A DNA stretch of 53,450 nt. Source: Coleofasciculus sp. LEGE 07092. Lineage in GTDB: Bacteria > Cyanobacteriota > Cyanobacteriia > Cyanobacteriales > Coleofasciculaceae. The notes below the pieces were generated by a model that had not been told where the DNA came from, did not search any database, and worked only from the letters and a program-made list of their open reading frames with translations. Positions 46,706 through 53,450 of the stretch are shown here, piece by piece. Position numbers and translations under genes: made by a program. Where the stretch lies: assembly GCF_015207375.1 (NCBI RefSeq), contig NZ_JADEWY010000030.1, positions 1 through 53,450 of the forward strand, written 5' to 3'. Numbering within the stretch: the stretch's first letter is position 1; each line of letters opens with the position of its first letter.

Positions 46706-47776
46706 CTAGTCTGATTGTTTGGGTTTGACAACAACTGGCGATCGTCCTCGTGCAATCAACGCTATTCTTTTTTCGTGAGGCTGTAAGATACACACCTGAT
46801 TGTTACCAAGCTGAAATACAATAAAATCTCCGTCGAGGTGAGTTGCATTACTCACATTCCAAAATACAAAAGGTGTCTCAAGGGCAAATCCGAATCTTAA
46901 CTTTTCTGGCTCGTTATAACCCATAATTCCTCCCGCCGCCCAAACGAAAGTCTCATAGTCCCAATTGGTATTTTCAGTCAGTTTGGGAACTGCTCCGAAA
47001 GGATAAGGGACACAATTATACCGTTCGGGCGGTTCAGGTATCGAGGCAAGAGATGCCAAATCGGAGAGGATGACTTTGGCATTAACAACAAGATCAAACT
47101 TCTCTTCTTCATTTTTGCAGATAGAGAGTCTATCATTCCTATCTGTAGCAATTACATCTTTTATACTCTCTTGATTCTTGCCGTCCAGGTTTGACTGAAC
47201 CACTTGCTTACCGTCAGAGGTAATGAAGTACAGCCTATAGTCCTTGCTCGGTTGTAGTTGCTCGGCTGAAACCACATCAAGCTGAGTCAACAAACTAGTC
47301 TGGCTGTTCAGCCCATACCAGCCGAATAACAGGAGGTAACTGATGCCATGAATAAGAAGTGTAGCTTTGAGAGCTTTTTGGACTGCTTTTTGTTGTTTCC
47401 GAAGTAGGAACCAAAAGAATGGGTATTCGATGAATAATGTCAGTATAAAGGCGATTCCGACAAAGAGCCAAAGCCAAACATAGACATTTTCAATAGTAAT
47501 CGTTGAGATATGGGATAGTCGATCTAGTATCAGTACCATTCCCAACCAAGCGGAGGCGTAGTTGGCGAGAACGAGTACATTGACTGATTTCGATCGGGGT
47601 GTGTTAAATAATCTTGAAAGTAGGAGTCCTTCTATAGTACCAATAACCGCATTGCCAATAAAAAGGTGTCCAAATCCAGTCCACATCAACGGTGTTCCCG
47701 CATTGGCAAGGACGGGAGTCGGTAAGAGGGCGATCGTAAAAGCCAGAATCGCAACAAGCTTCTTGTTTATTTTCAT
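46706..47776 (-). CDS. Hypothetical membrane protein
   Basis: The 356-aa protein starts with a signal-like helix (VAILAFTIALLPTPVLANAG). About four more membrane segments follow (AVIGTIEGLLLSRLF, LVLANYASAWLGMVLI, LWLFVGIAFILTLFI, IHGISYLLLFGWYG). The C-terminal half is a soluble beta-rich domain (DYRLYFITSDGKQVVQSNLD, DGDFIVFQLGNNQVCILQ). I recognise no family. A hairpin lies upstream and the catalase-like gene is about 120 bases away on the same strand, but no functional link is evident. Confidence 0.7.
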   Translation of the reverse strand: MKINKKLVAILAFTIALLPTPVLANAGTPLMWTGFGHLFIGNAVIGTIEGLLLSRLFNTPRSKSVNVLVLANYASAWLGMVLILDRLSHISTITIENVYVWLWLFVGIAFILTLFIEYPFFWFLLRKQQKAVQKALKATLLIHGISYLLLFGWYGLNSQTSLLTQLDVVSAEQLQPSKDYRLYFITSDGKQVVQSNLDGKNQESIKDVIATDRNDRLSICKNEEEKFDLVVNAKVILSDLASLASIPEPPERYNCVPYPFGAVPKLTENTNWDYETFVWAAGGIMGYNEPEKLRFGFALETPFVFWNVSNATHLDGDFIVFQLGNNQVCILQPHEKRIALIARGRSPVVVKPKQSD

Positions 47777-47829
47777 TTATACTGACTTCTGCCTTTTCAA
47801 CTATCGTAGTTGATAGACACAAATAAGTA

Positions 47830-47853
47830 CCAGCCTCCAGTTTTTGGGGCTGG
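47830..47853. terminator. Hairpin between the catalase-like gene and the membrane protein gene
   Basis: CCAGCC...CCA pairs with TGG...GGCTGG (47830-47853) with one bulged base. On the plus strand it is followed by ATTTTTAT. It lies about 40 bases past the end of the catalase-like gene, which is read from the other strand; there the T-run is weaker, so the assignment is uncertain. Confidence 0.45.
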
Positions 47854-47893
47854 ATTTTTATACATTTCCATTAATTCCTTTTGTCAAGCCTAT

Positions 47894-49093
47894 TCAAAAG
47901 GTCTCATTTCCAGTTGGCTCTTGGTAGACAAAATCTTGCTTCTGATGGCGATAGGAGGCGACAACAGGGTAAACAATACCGCGTAGTCGATTTATGCACC
48001 CAACAGGACGATGGACTGCTAGACCATTCCAAGGAGAAAATCGCAGGTTTTCACAGAAATCGTATTGTTTTTCAAAATTAATGATCTGATGCTTGACGGT
48101 GAGACGACCTACTGTGAAGAAAGGTGATTCCTTTTCCTTCCAGAGAATCGTGGCATCCTCGATCGACATCTTTGGGCTGGTTTGGAACTGAATGCCAAAG
48201 TCCCAACAGTATTGGGCATCAGGTTTTGCCAGAGATTGAATTATGTCATCCCGGTAGTAATTGTCCGGTTGACTGGGATCTAAGCCAAGTGCTTTGGCGC
48301 GATTGAAGAAGGGAAGTTTAGGAATTCCAGGTCGAGACTGGAATGGAATTTTGTTGTGTGGAGGTTGGCTTGAAACTGGAGTAAACGCATATTTAATTAC
48401 AGCAGGATATTCGACAGGAACTAGACCAGTCTTCGAGGCATCAAAATCGGGGTTGAGTCCTAAAGCAGAGGCTGAACTGCTCCAATATTCTTGTGTTAGT
48501 AAACTTTTCGGAACCTGGCTCGTACCCTTAAGGAGCGCTAAGAACTGCCTGGGATGTTGATAAAGCCACTTCTTTGTTGCCTCCTTTGATTCAACAACGG
48601 CAGAAAAAAAGCCGTAGTAGTCTCTGATGGTTTTAACAAAGAAAAACGCTGAATTATGAACAATAATGTCCTGGGTTTTCGACTCATAGCTTTGCACAAG
48701 TCGTTCCCCTTCAACCCTCATCACTTTCACTGCCATTGAGCGAGTGTCTGGCTCGTAATCATTTTTTATTTGGAAGGCTCCGTTGGCAAATCGCAGCCAA
48801 ACAGGATATTGTTTGGGTAAGGAGAGCAAGCCTTGCTTAAAGGAAATAGAATTAAGCTGCGAATATGTCAACGAGGTGCGTTTCTTCAATTCGCTTTTAA
48901 TCGCTTCCTCATCAAAGTCAAATATTTCGAGAATTCCTTTAACAGCAGCGTGGCTTTTGGTATGGGTATCTCGCAGCGCCCGCTCCTTGTCCTTATACAG
49001 ATTATCCATGCGGGTCTTGACTTGCTCGACCAGGAGATCGTAGTATTTGCGTTCATCCTGTTCGGGATACTCTGTAAATAACTTCTGGCTCAT
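47894..49093 (-). CDS. Catalase-related haem protein, probable fatty acid hydroperoxide lyase/isomerase
   Basis: The 399-aa protein is a short catalase-fold haem protein. The distal His is H48 in THTKSHAAVKG. The distal Asn is in IIVHNSAFFF near residue 144. The proximal Tyr ligand is in GIVYPVVASYRHQ near 375. Such small catalase relatives include coral allene oxide synthase and cyanobacterial hydroperoxide lyases that rearrange fatty-acid hydroperoxides rather than H2O2. The Thr just before the distal His (THTKSH) is typical of that group. It follows the COX-like dioxygenase gene by 127 bases on the same strand, as in a known Nostoc pair with 10S-hydroperoxide lyase activity. The exact product is inferred. 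Confidence 0.85.
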   Translation of the reverse strand: MSQKLFTEYPEQDERKYYDLLVEQVKTRMDNLYKDKERALRDTHTKSHAAVKGILEIFDFDEEAIKSELKKRTSLTYSQLNSISFKQGLLSLPKQYPVWLRFANGAFQIKNDYEPDTRSMAVKVMRVEGERLVQSYESKTQDIIVHNSAFFFVKTIRDYYGFFSAVVESKEATKKWLYQHPRQFLALLKGTSQVPKSLLTQEYWSSSASALGLNPDFDASKTGLVPVEYPAVIKYAFTPVSSQPPHNKIPFQSRPGIPKLPFFNRAKALGLDPSQPDNYYRDDIIQSLAKPDAQYCWDFGIQFQTSPKMSIEDATILWKEKESPFFTVGRLTVKHQIINFEKQYDFCENLRFSPWNGLAVHRPVGCINRLRGIVYPVVASYRHQKQDFVYQEPTGNETF

Positions 49094-49220
49094 ATTTACC
49101 TTCTTTCGTCGCCGTACAGCTTGTTCATTAGACTTCTAGCTTTTTTTGCTACAAGATAGTATTTGCCTTCCTCAATGCGTGAGGGTGCAGATATCTTTGC
49201 ACCCCTAATTACCTTGAGCC

Positions 49221-50885
49221 TTAGTTGTCAGTTACAACTTGATGATTGAAAGTGACTTTGTACTTGCGATCGCCGGGAGGGACATTACGATTCACTAAAT
49301 CAGAGACAGTTTTGGTATTTTGAATAATTTCCCAACCAACGGGAGAAAAAGTGTCCTTATTAAATATCTTAGGTGATAACAAAGGATTAGTTAATGCTTG
49401 GGAGAAAGCATCAATGCCAATTAACCGTGCAACTAGAGGCGGAATTGCTGAATTTTCTCGCACATCTTCGGCGTACAATCCAACAAAAAATTCAATCTTA
49501 TCAACATGACCATACAATTCTTTTAACTTCTGTTGAGCATATTCATCACCCGTAATTTGATTGAAATCAGTTACCCTTGGAAAACCACACATTTCGCGGT
49601 AATCATTATAGCTGGCTAATTGCGCCTGCCGTCCTAGTTTAACACTGGCTAGTTCAGTAACATCAATAAATGTGTAGGGTGTTCCTGCGATCGGAAAATC
49701 AGGCGTATTAAACAAACCAATTCTGGTGCCCGGTTGGGAACAAGTCTCTTCCATCAATGCGCCCAACCCTTTATCAATTAACATTTGATTATTCCAAAGG
49801 GAATCATACATGGGTGTTTTTTCGCCGTCATAAATAAAGGTTTCAGGAATTGCACTATGCCAGCGATAGACAAGACTAAATTCAAGAGCCATCCAATTTT
49901 CTCGATACCAGCTTTCCTTGGCAAAAGCTTCAGGATCGGCAAAGAATTTAAAGTTATAGGGTGTAATGTGGAAAATATACTCTTCCATAATGATATTTAG
50001 AACAATCACCATGAGAATATTTCTCGCGGTTTGGAAGAGCCTCTCATCGTCCCATTGCGGATAGTTTTTTGACAGGATATCACAAATCTGATTGTGTTCC
50101 CTGATGCATAAAGTGTTGAGCATGACATAGCCAATTTGGACGTTTGCCCGTTCAACTCCCATTGCAAAGAGCTTGGCTTTCTTTTCGGGGGGTTGTCTTT
50201 TCTCATCATTAAGGGGTGCATGAAGACCCTCAAATTGAGGATCGACAATACCCTGCTCAGGATCGGCATAATAAAAGAGCGGATATTCTTCTTCTACGCC
50301 ATCTTTGCGCTTGAGTTTCTGGGTTTTAAATTTACCGTCTTTGAAAGCTCTGATAAGATTTGTCTGTTTACGGGTCAACCCGTAAACATTACACATATCA
50401 ATTTGATGATTGGAGGTATTTTTGAATCGGTTTTCCTGATCAATCCGCAGAAAACTATCCGTAAACCATTGCACCCAATAGGGAAAAAGCAGAGTCGATT
50501 TTGGCGAATAAATTGTTTTTCCGTCTCTTTTTTGGAATAAAACCTTTAAATCTTCGATTTTCGGCAAATTCTCATCTTTGTTAAATTCCGGGTCTGGAGG
50601 TAAATGTCGTCCAGTATAAGTTCGGTCTGTAAGTGAATCCCAAGAGATATAGGTATCAGTTTTCTTGGGAATGTTTGTCCCTGGAATGCAGGGGTCTAGA
50701 GTCATTAAGCTATGGGGAAGGGGTCGAGTCGGAATTTTATAAATGATACTATTCAGAAAAAACTTGTTGAGTTTACGTTTCAGAGGCTCATAACTTTGAA
50801 CTAAATCCCAAATTGGTTTGAAATGGCTCAACGTATAAGTTAAAGCTTTGTTGCTGAATCCATCTTTAGAGGTATCTCTTACCAT
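49221..50885 (-). CDS. Cyclooxygenase-like haem fatty acid dioxygenase (probable linoleate 10S-dioxygenase)
   Basis: The 554-aa protein resembles animal prostaglandin synthases and related fatty acid dioxygenases. Clear shared blocks are NTLCIREHNQICDIL, DERLFQTARNILMVIVLNII and NHQIDMCNVYGLT. The catalytic Tyr and proximal haem His are in LEFSLVYRWHSAIPETF near residues 338-341. The COX distal His position appears as Asp (WVQWFTDSFLR, near residue 143), while the distal Gln is kept. There is no signal peptide or EGF domain. It would add O2 to a polyunsaturated fatty acid. The downstream catalase-like gene would then convert the hydroperoxide. A match to the known Nostoc linoleate 10S-dioxygenase pair is likely, but the position of oxygenation is inferred. 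Confidence 0.85.
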   Translation of the reverse strand: MVRDTSKDGFSNKALTYTLSHFKPIWDLVQSYEPLKRKLNKFFLNSIIYKIPTRPLPHSLMTLDPCIPGTNIPKKTDTYISWDSLTDRTYTGRHLPPDPEFNKDENLPKIEDLKVLFQKRDGKTIYSPKSTLLFPYWVQWFTDSFLRIDQENRFKNTSNHQIDMCNVYGLTRKQTNLIRAFKDGKFKTQKLKRKDGVEEEYPLFYYADPEQGIVDPQFEGLHAPLNDEKRQPPEKKAKLFAMGVERANVQIGYVMLNTLCIREHNQICDILSKNYPQWDDERLFQTARNILMVIVLNIIMEEYIFHITPYNFKFFADPEAFAKESWYRENWMALEFSLVYRWHSAIPETFIYDGEKTPMYDSLWNNQMLIDKGLGALMEETCSQPGTRIGLFNTPDFPIAGTPYTFIDVTELASVKLGRQAQLASYNDYREMCGFPRVTDFNQITGDEYAQQKLKELYGHVDKIEFFVGLYAEDVRENSAIPPLVARLIGIDAFSQALTNPLLSPKIFNKDTFSPVGWEIIQNTKTVSDLVNRNVPPGDRKYKVTFNHQVVTDN

Positions 50886-51034
50886 GATTGCTTTTCCTTT
50901 TGATTCTTGTAGATTAGCTCGCTTGCTTGTATTCTCTTCTGAGATATTGATGAAGTTTTCTCAGTTCTCTACATTTTTAATTAGTTTGGAGAGAACCTTT
51001 TCTAGATTATTTGGGCGGTAGTCCTTTCAGCTTT

Positions 51035-51274
51035 TCAAAACAACTTTAAGCTTTTTGTCACCACCTTAATTTTGCTTTTATAGCCTGTCTCTAAAGATAT
51101 AAATATTTTCCAGCCATTTTGCTGACTTTCTGTGGTGTAGATGATATTTATTAAAAAAAGTAATATAACTAAACCTAAGTTAACAATTAGTTGAATTACA
51201 AGAAAGACTTTGCTGTACTCAACTTTGATGTCAATAACATCAGAACGCTGATCAATATTTGATGTCATATCCAT
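51035..51274 (-). CDS. Small hypothetical membrane protein
   Basis: From the Met at 51274 the frame codes 79 aa (MDMTSNIDQRSDVIDIKVEY...). One clear transmembrane helix is present (KVFLVIQLIVNLGLVILLFL), followed by a basic tail (GYKSKIKVVTKSLKLF). The longer frame upstream runs through low-complexity repeat DNA, so I did not use it. No family is recognised and coding status is uncertain. Confidence 0.4.
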   Translation of the reverse strand: MDMTSNIDQRSDVIDIKVEYSKVFLVIQLIVNLGLVILLFLINIIYTTESQQNGWKIFISLETGYKSKIKVVTKSLKLF

Positions 51275-51571
51275 CGGCGTGGGGAGCAGGGGAGCTAGGG
51301 AGAAGAGTAACACCTCAAAAATCTCCGTGTCTCCGTGTCTCCCCCTCTCACCCCTATAACCTCTCACCTCTCACCTGTTCACCCCTGAGTTTTGTAAAGA
51401 TTTGGCAAAGTTATGCCAAAAGTAGGGATAACTACTACTGCCACCTTCTTCAGAAACGTCTAGTCTTGAATAGAATATTCATACATCCACGGCTAAAGGG
51501 TTCTGGTGCTAAAAGTTTCGACATCGGTTGCTCGGGATCAATGCTCTAGCTCTTTTGAGCAGTATGCCAAG

Positions 51572-52561
51572 ATGGACGCTTCTATACTGGTAGTGGGAAG
51601 TCAGCAGTTTCTGGGAATTTTTCTAGACCAGATTCGCACGATTACGTTCGGTACGGTTGAGGCGTCTTCTAATCTTGATGATGTCTTATCCGTGGTTCAG
51701 GCTAAACAACCTGCTATTTTGATTGTGCAAGCCACACAGCCGGGTAGCTTAGAACTGTGTCATCAAATTAAAGAACAGCTCCATTTGGGCTGGATCTATT
51801 GCATTTTTGTGAATGATAAGTCTGAAACGCCCTGCGATGGGATAGTATCAGACTTGCGTCGGGAGTGGGCGGTTCGTGCCGACGCCTTAGAAGGTGGTGC
51901 CGATGCGTACTTAGAGTTGACTTCAGCAAGTACGGGAGATCCAGTCACAGCCTTGGCAGAATATCGATTGCTGAAGGCACAACTTCAGGCAGGTTTCCGA
52001 AGCGTTCAGTTCTATCAAAAACTACAGCAAACGAATGATTTGCTCTCTACCATGGCACTAGCCGACCCCTTGACAGAACTGAGCAATCGCCGCGCCATGG
52101 AGTGGGAGTTACCCCGACAAATTCAAAATGCGCGAACCCATTCAAGTACGGTGAGCGTTATTATGCTGGATGTGGACTATTTCAAAGCCGTCAATGACAA
52201 CCACGGGCATCAGGTGGGCGACCGCGTTCTCCAGTTGCTGGCAGGTCGATTAAAAAACAACCTGCGGCTTCAAGATACCCTATTTCGTTACGGGGGCGAA
52301 GAATTCTTAATCCTCCTCAATCAAACGAATGCTTGGGAAGCTCAAGTGGTCGCCCAACGACTGCGGCGTATCATCTGCGACCATCTCTTTCGCGTTGATG
52401 GTAAGTTAGCCCTAGAAGTTACAATCAGCTTAGGGCTTGCTTCTCTAAACGGTTCTGATGATTCTAAAGGCGAGAGTCTGGTGCGACGATCTGACTATAA
52501 TCTGCGGCTCGCTAAATCCAGTGGTCGCAATCAGGTTTTCTGCGATGGAAATAAGATTTAG
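51572..52561 (+). CDS. GGDEF diguanylate cyclase with degenerate receiver domain
   Basis: The start is set at the ATG at 51572 (329 aa, MDASILVVGSQQFLGIFLDQ); a start 22 codons upstream is possible. Residues 1-135 have the fold pattern of a response-regulator receiver, but the phosphate-accepting Asp is replaced (AILIVQATQPGSLE, Gln or Ala in place of Asp) and the acidic pocket is missing. The GGDEF domain has an active-type site GGEEF and an RxxD inhibitory site (RLQD) five residues before it. It should make cyclic di-GMP and be subject to product inhibition. The input is likely not phosphorylation. Confidence 0.9.
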   Translation: MDASILVVGSQQFLGIFLDQIRTITFGTVEASSNLDDVLSVVQAKQPAILIVQATQPGSLELCHQIKEQLHLGWIYCIFVNDKSETPCDGIVSDLRREWAVRADALEGGADAYLELTSASTGDPVTALAEYRLLKAQLQAGFRSVQFYQKLQQTNDLLSTMALADPLTELSNRRAMEWELPRQIQNARTHSSTVSVIMLDVDYFKAVNDNHGHQVGDRVLQLLAGRLKNNLRLQDTLFRYGGEEFLILLNQTNAWEAQVVAQRLRRIICDHLFRVDGKLALEVTISLGLASLNGSDDSKGESLVRRSDYNLRLAKSSGRNQVFCDGNKI

Positions 52562-53256
52562 CTTGACTCGCCAGAAGCCTGACAATGTTCCTGAATAAGC
52601 TTATAGCACTCTGTCACAGGTGTTCGTTTTTCCATCGCTGTCACGAGTGCTTCGTAGGCAGTCCAGTTGTTCTGAAGGAGCGTTTGTGCTTGTAAGGTTG
52701 CCCAACGTTCTTTGAGCGTAGACTCGCTGGCAGGACGCCCCAGTGCGGTTAGGGCTTCTCTGAGTTTCTGGCGGTCGTCCAAACCTCCCTCTGTCGTGTC
52801 GTAGATTAATGTTTCGGCAGCAATTCCAGCCATCCAAACAGTACAGAATCGGTTTAATGTTAACTGCATTTCGGTAATCGCCAAGGGATTTGGGGACAGT
52901 TGTTGAGTATCGAAGGTGACTCCTCCTAATCCCGGTTGTCCTTGTTTTAAGGCTTCCCATGCAGTTAGGGTATAGCCTGTGACTGGAATACCCAACAGAT
53001 AAGCGATCAGAAAGTGACCAGCTTCATGGCGGAGGATGCGATCGCGATAGTCGCTCCGAGTCCTCGATAGCCAGTCTAACAGCAAGGTAACGCCTTTACC
53101 TTGGAAACCTAAGTTGTCTAGAGTGGCAAGACCTAAAATGCTAAATGTGGCTGCGGCAGGGATAGCGGGAGGGATGTTGAAGATGGGTCCGAGGAGTGCC
53201 GAGATCGTCACGGTGAAGATACCGATGGCTATTAAATTTAGGGAAGTTTGCTGCAT
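52558..53256 (-). CDS. M41 (FtsH-type) peptidase-like protein without an AAA domain
   Basis: The 232-aa protein has two N-terminal hydrophobic segments (LIAIGIFTVTISALLGPIF and AIPAAATFSILGLATL). The zinc-binding motif HEAGHFLIAYLLG follows near residue 78. The third-ligand region AGIAAETLIYDTTEGGLDD resembles the FtsH peptidase domain. There is no AAA+ ATPase domain, so it cannot unfold substrates alone. Similar short proteins occur in many cyanobacteria. It overlaps the end of the GGDEF gene by 4 bases, tail to tail. Confidence 0.85.
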   Translation of the reverse strand: MQQTSLNLIAIGIFTVTISALLGPIFNIPPAIPAAATFSILGLATLDNLGFQGKGVTLLLDWLSRTRSDYRDRILRHEAGHFLIAYLLGIPVTGYTLTAWEALKQGQPGLGGVTFDTQQLSPNPLAITEMQLTLNRFCTVWMAGIAAETLIYDTTEGGLDDRQKLREALTALGRPASESTLKERWATLQAQTLLQNNWTAYEALVTAMEKRTPVTECYKLIQEHCQASGESS

Positions 53257-53424
53257 GGTTTAGAGGAGTCAGGGAACAGGAGACAGAAGTCAGGGAGTGG
53301 ATACTATTCCCAGACTCCATCGCTCTTTCATAAATGTATCAAAACGCAACAATTAGGCACTGCTCCCCCTGCCCTTGTAACACCCATCTCTAAACAGAAG
53401 CGTCTAGCAAAACAGGAAAATTCC

Positions 53425-53450
53425 GCTCCCCAGCTCCCCAGCTCCCCAGC
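53425..53450. repeat. Tandem 8-bp repeat at the right edge
   Basis: Three copies of GCTCCCCA are followed by GC at the window edge, so the array continues beyond. Similar low-complexity runs appear near 51280 and 16768. They are non-coding filler between genes. Confidence 0.7.

Overview
The window is chromosomal DNA from a cyanobacterium, most likely a filamentous one with a large, repeat-rich genome. Evidence: the octamer GCGATCGC (HIP1) is scattered throughout; genes are typical of the phylum (LL-diaminopimelate aminotransferase dapL, a DUF6464 protein, a thylakoid PSI accumulation factor-like protein, an M41-like peptidase without an ATPase, large pentapeptide-repeat proteins, CHAT and AAA-like STAND proteins); and short palindromic repeats sit between genes. 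I see no rRNA, tRNA or CRISPR array. The genus cannot be fixed from the sequence.

Layout. 1-3.4 kb: type I restriction-modification genes hsdR and hsdM (hsdM runs off the left edge). 3.4-8.7 kb: a patchwork with a dnaK 3' remnant, an SGNH hydrolase, a truncated TraX gene, an MFS transporter, a 531-aa protein with a PD-(D/E)XK-like core, a REP-associated transposase remnant and a 94-bp inverted-repeat element. 8.7-11.8 kb: a small gene with a strong ribosome site, then a ClpC paralogue and a second small gene. 11.8-17.3 kb: a broken hydrolase-like gene, an Omp85-type barrel without recognisable POTRA domains, glycogen phosphorylase and a Uma2 remnant. 17.4-19.9 kb: an AT-rich two-gene unit, an ABC/SMC-type ATPase followed by a TOPRIM-like gene split by a 102-bp MITE. 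20-27.2 kb: mostly housekeeping (dapL, fmt, an OmpA-like protein, a PSI factor-like protein) plus conserved hypotheticals. 27.3-29 kb: a CAP-domain protein with RTX-type repeats. 29.2-33.8 kb: two tandem paralogous pentapeptide-repeat proteins. 34.3-44.2 kb: a signalling or conflict cluster with an operon CHAT protease / AAA-like ATPase / AAA-like-NACHT-membrane protein, divergent from a LuxR-HTH/TIR/AAA-like protein, followed by an FHA-GAF-adenylate cyclase. 44.4-47.8 kb: gamma-glutamyltransferase and hypotheticals. 47.9-50.9 kb: a two-gene oxylipin unit, a cyclooxygenase-like haem dioxygenase and a catalase-related haem protein. 51-53.3 kb: a GGDEF protein with a degenerate receiver, and the M41-like peptidase.

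Three places deserve most attention. First, the MITE-split TOPRIM gene: removing the element plus one TA restores one exact 313-codon frame, so the ATPase/TOPRIM pair looks like a defence-type system disabled by a small transposable element. Second, the divergent CHAT/AAA-like/NACHT and HTH-TIR/AAA-like cluster, which combines a caspase-like protease, a TIR domain and three related STAND-type ATPase modules. Third, the COX-like/catalase-like pair, which matches the arrangement known for linoleate 10S-dioxygenase plus hydroperoxide lyase in Nostoc. Gene decay is common: seven remnants or broken genes are recorded, several next to palindromic repeats.
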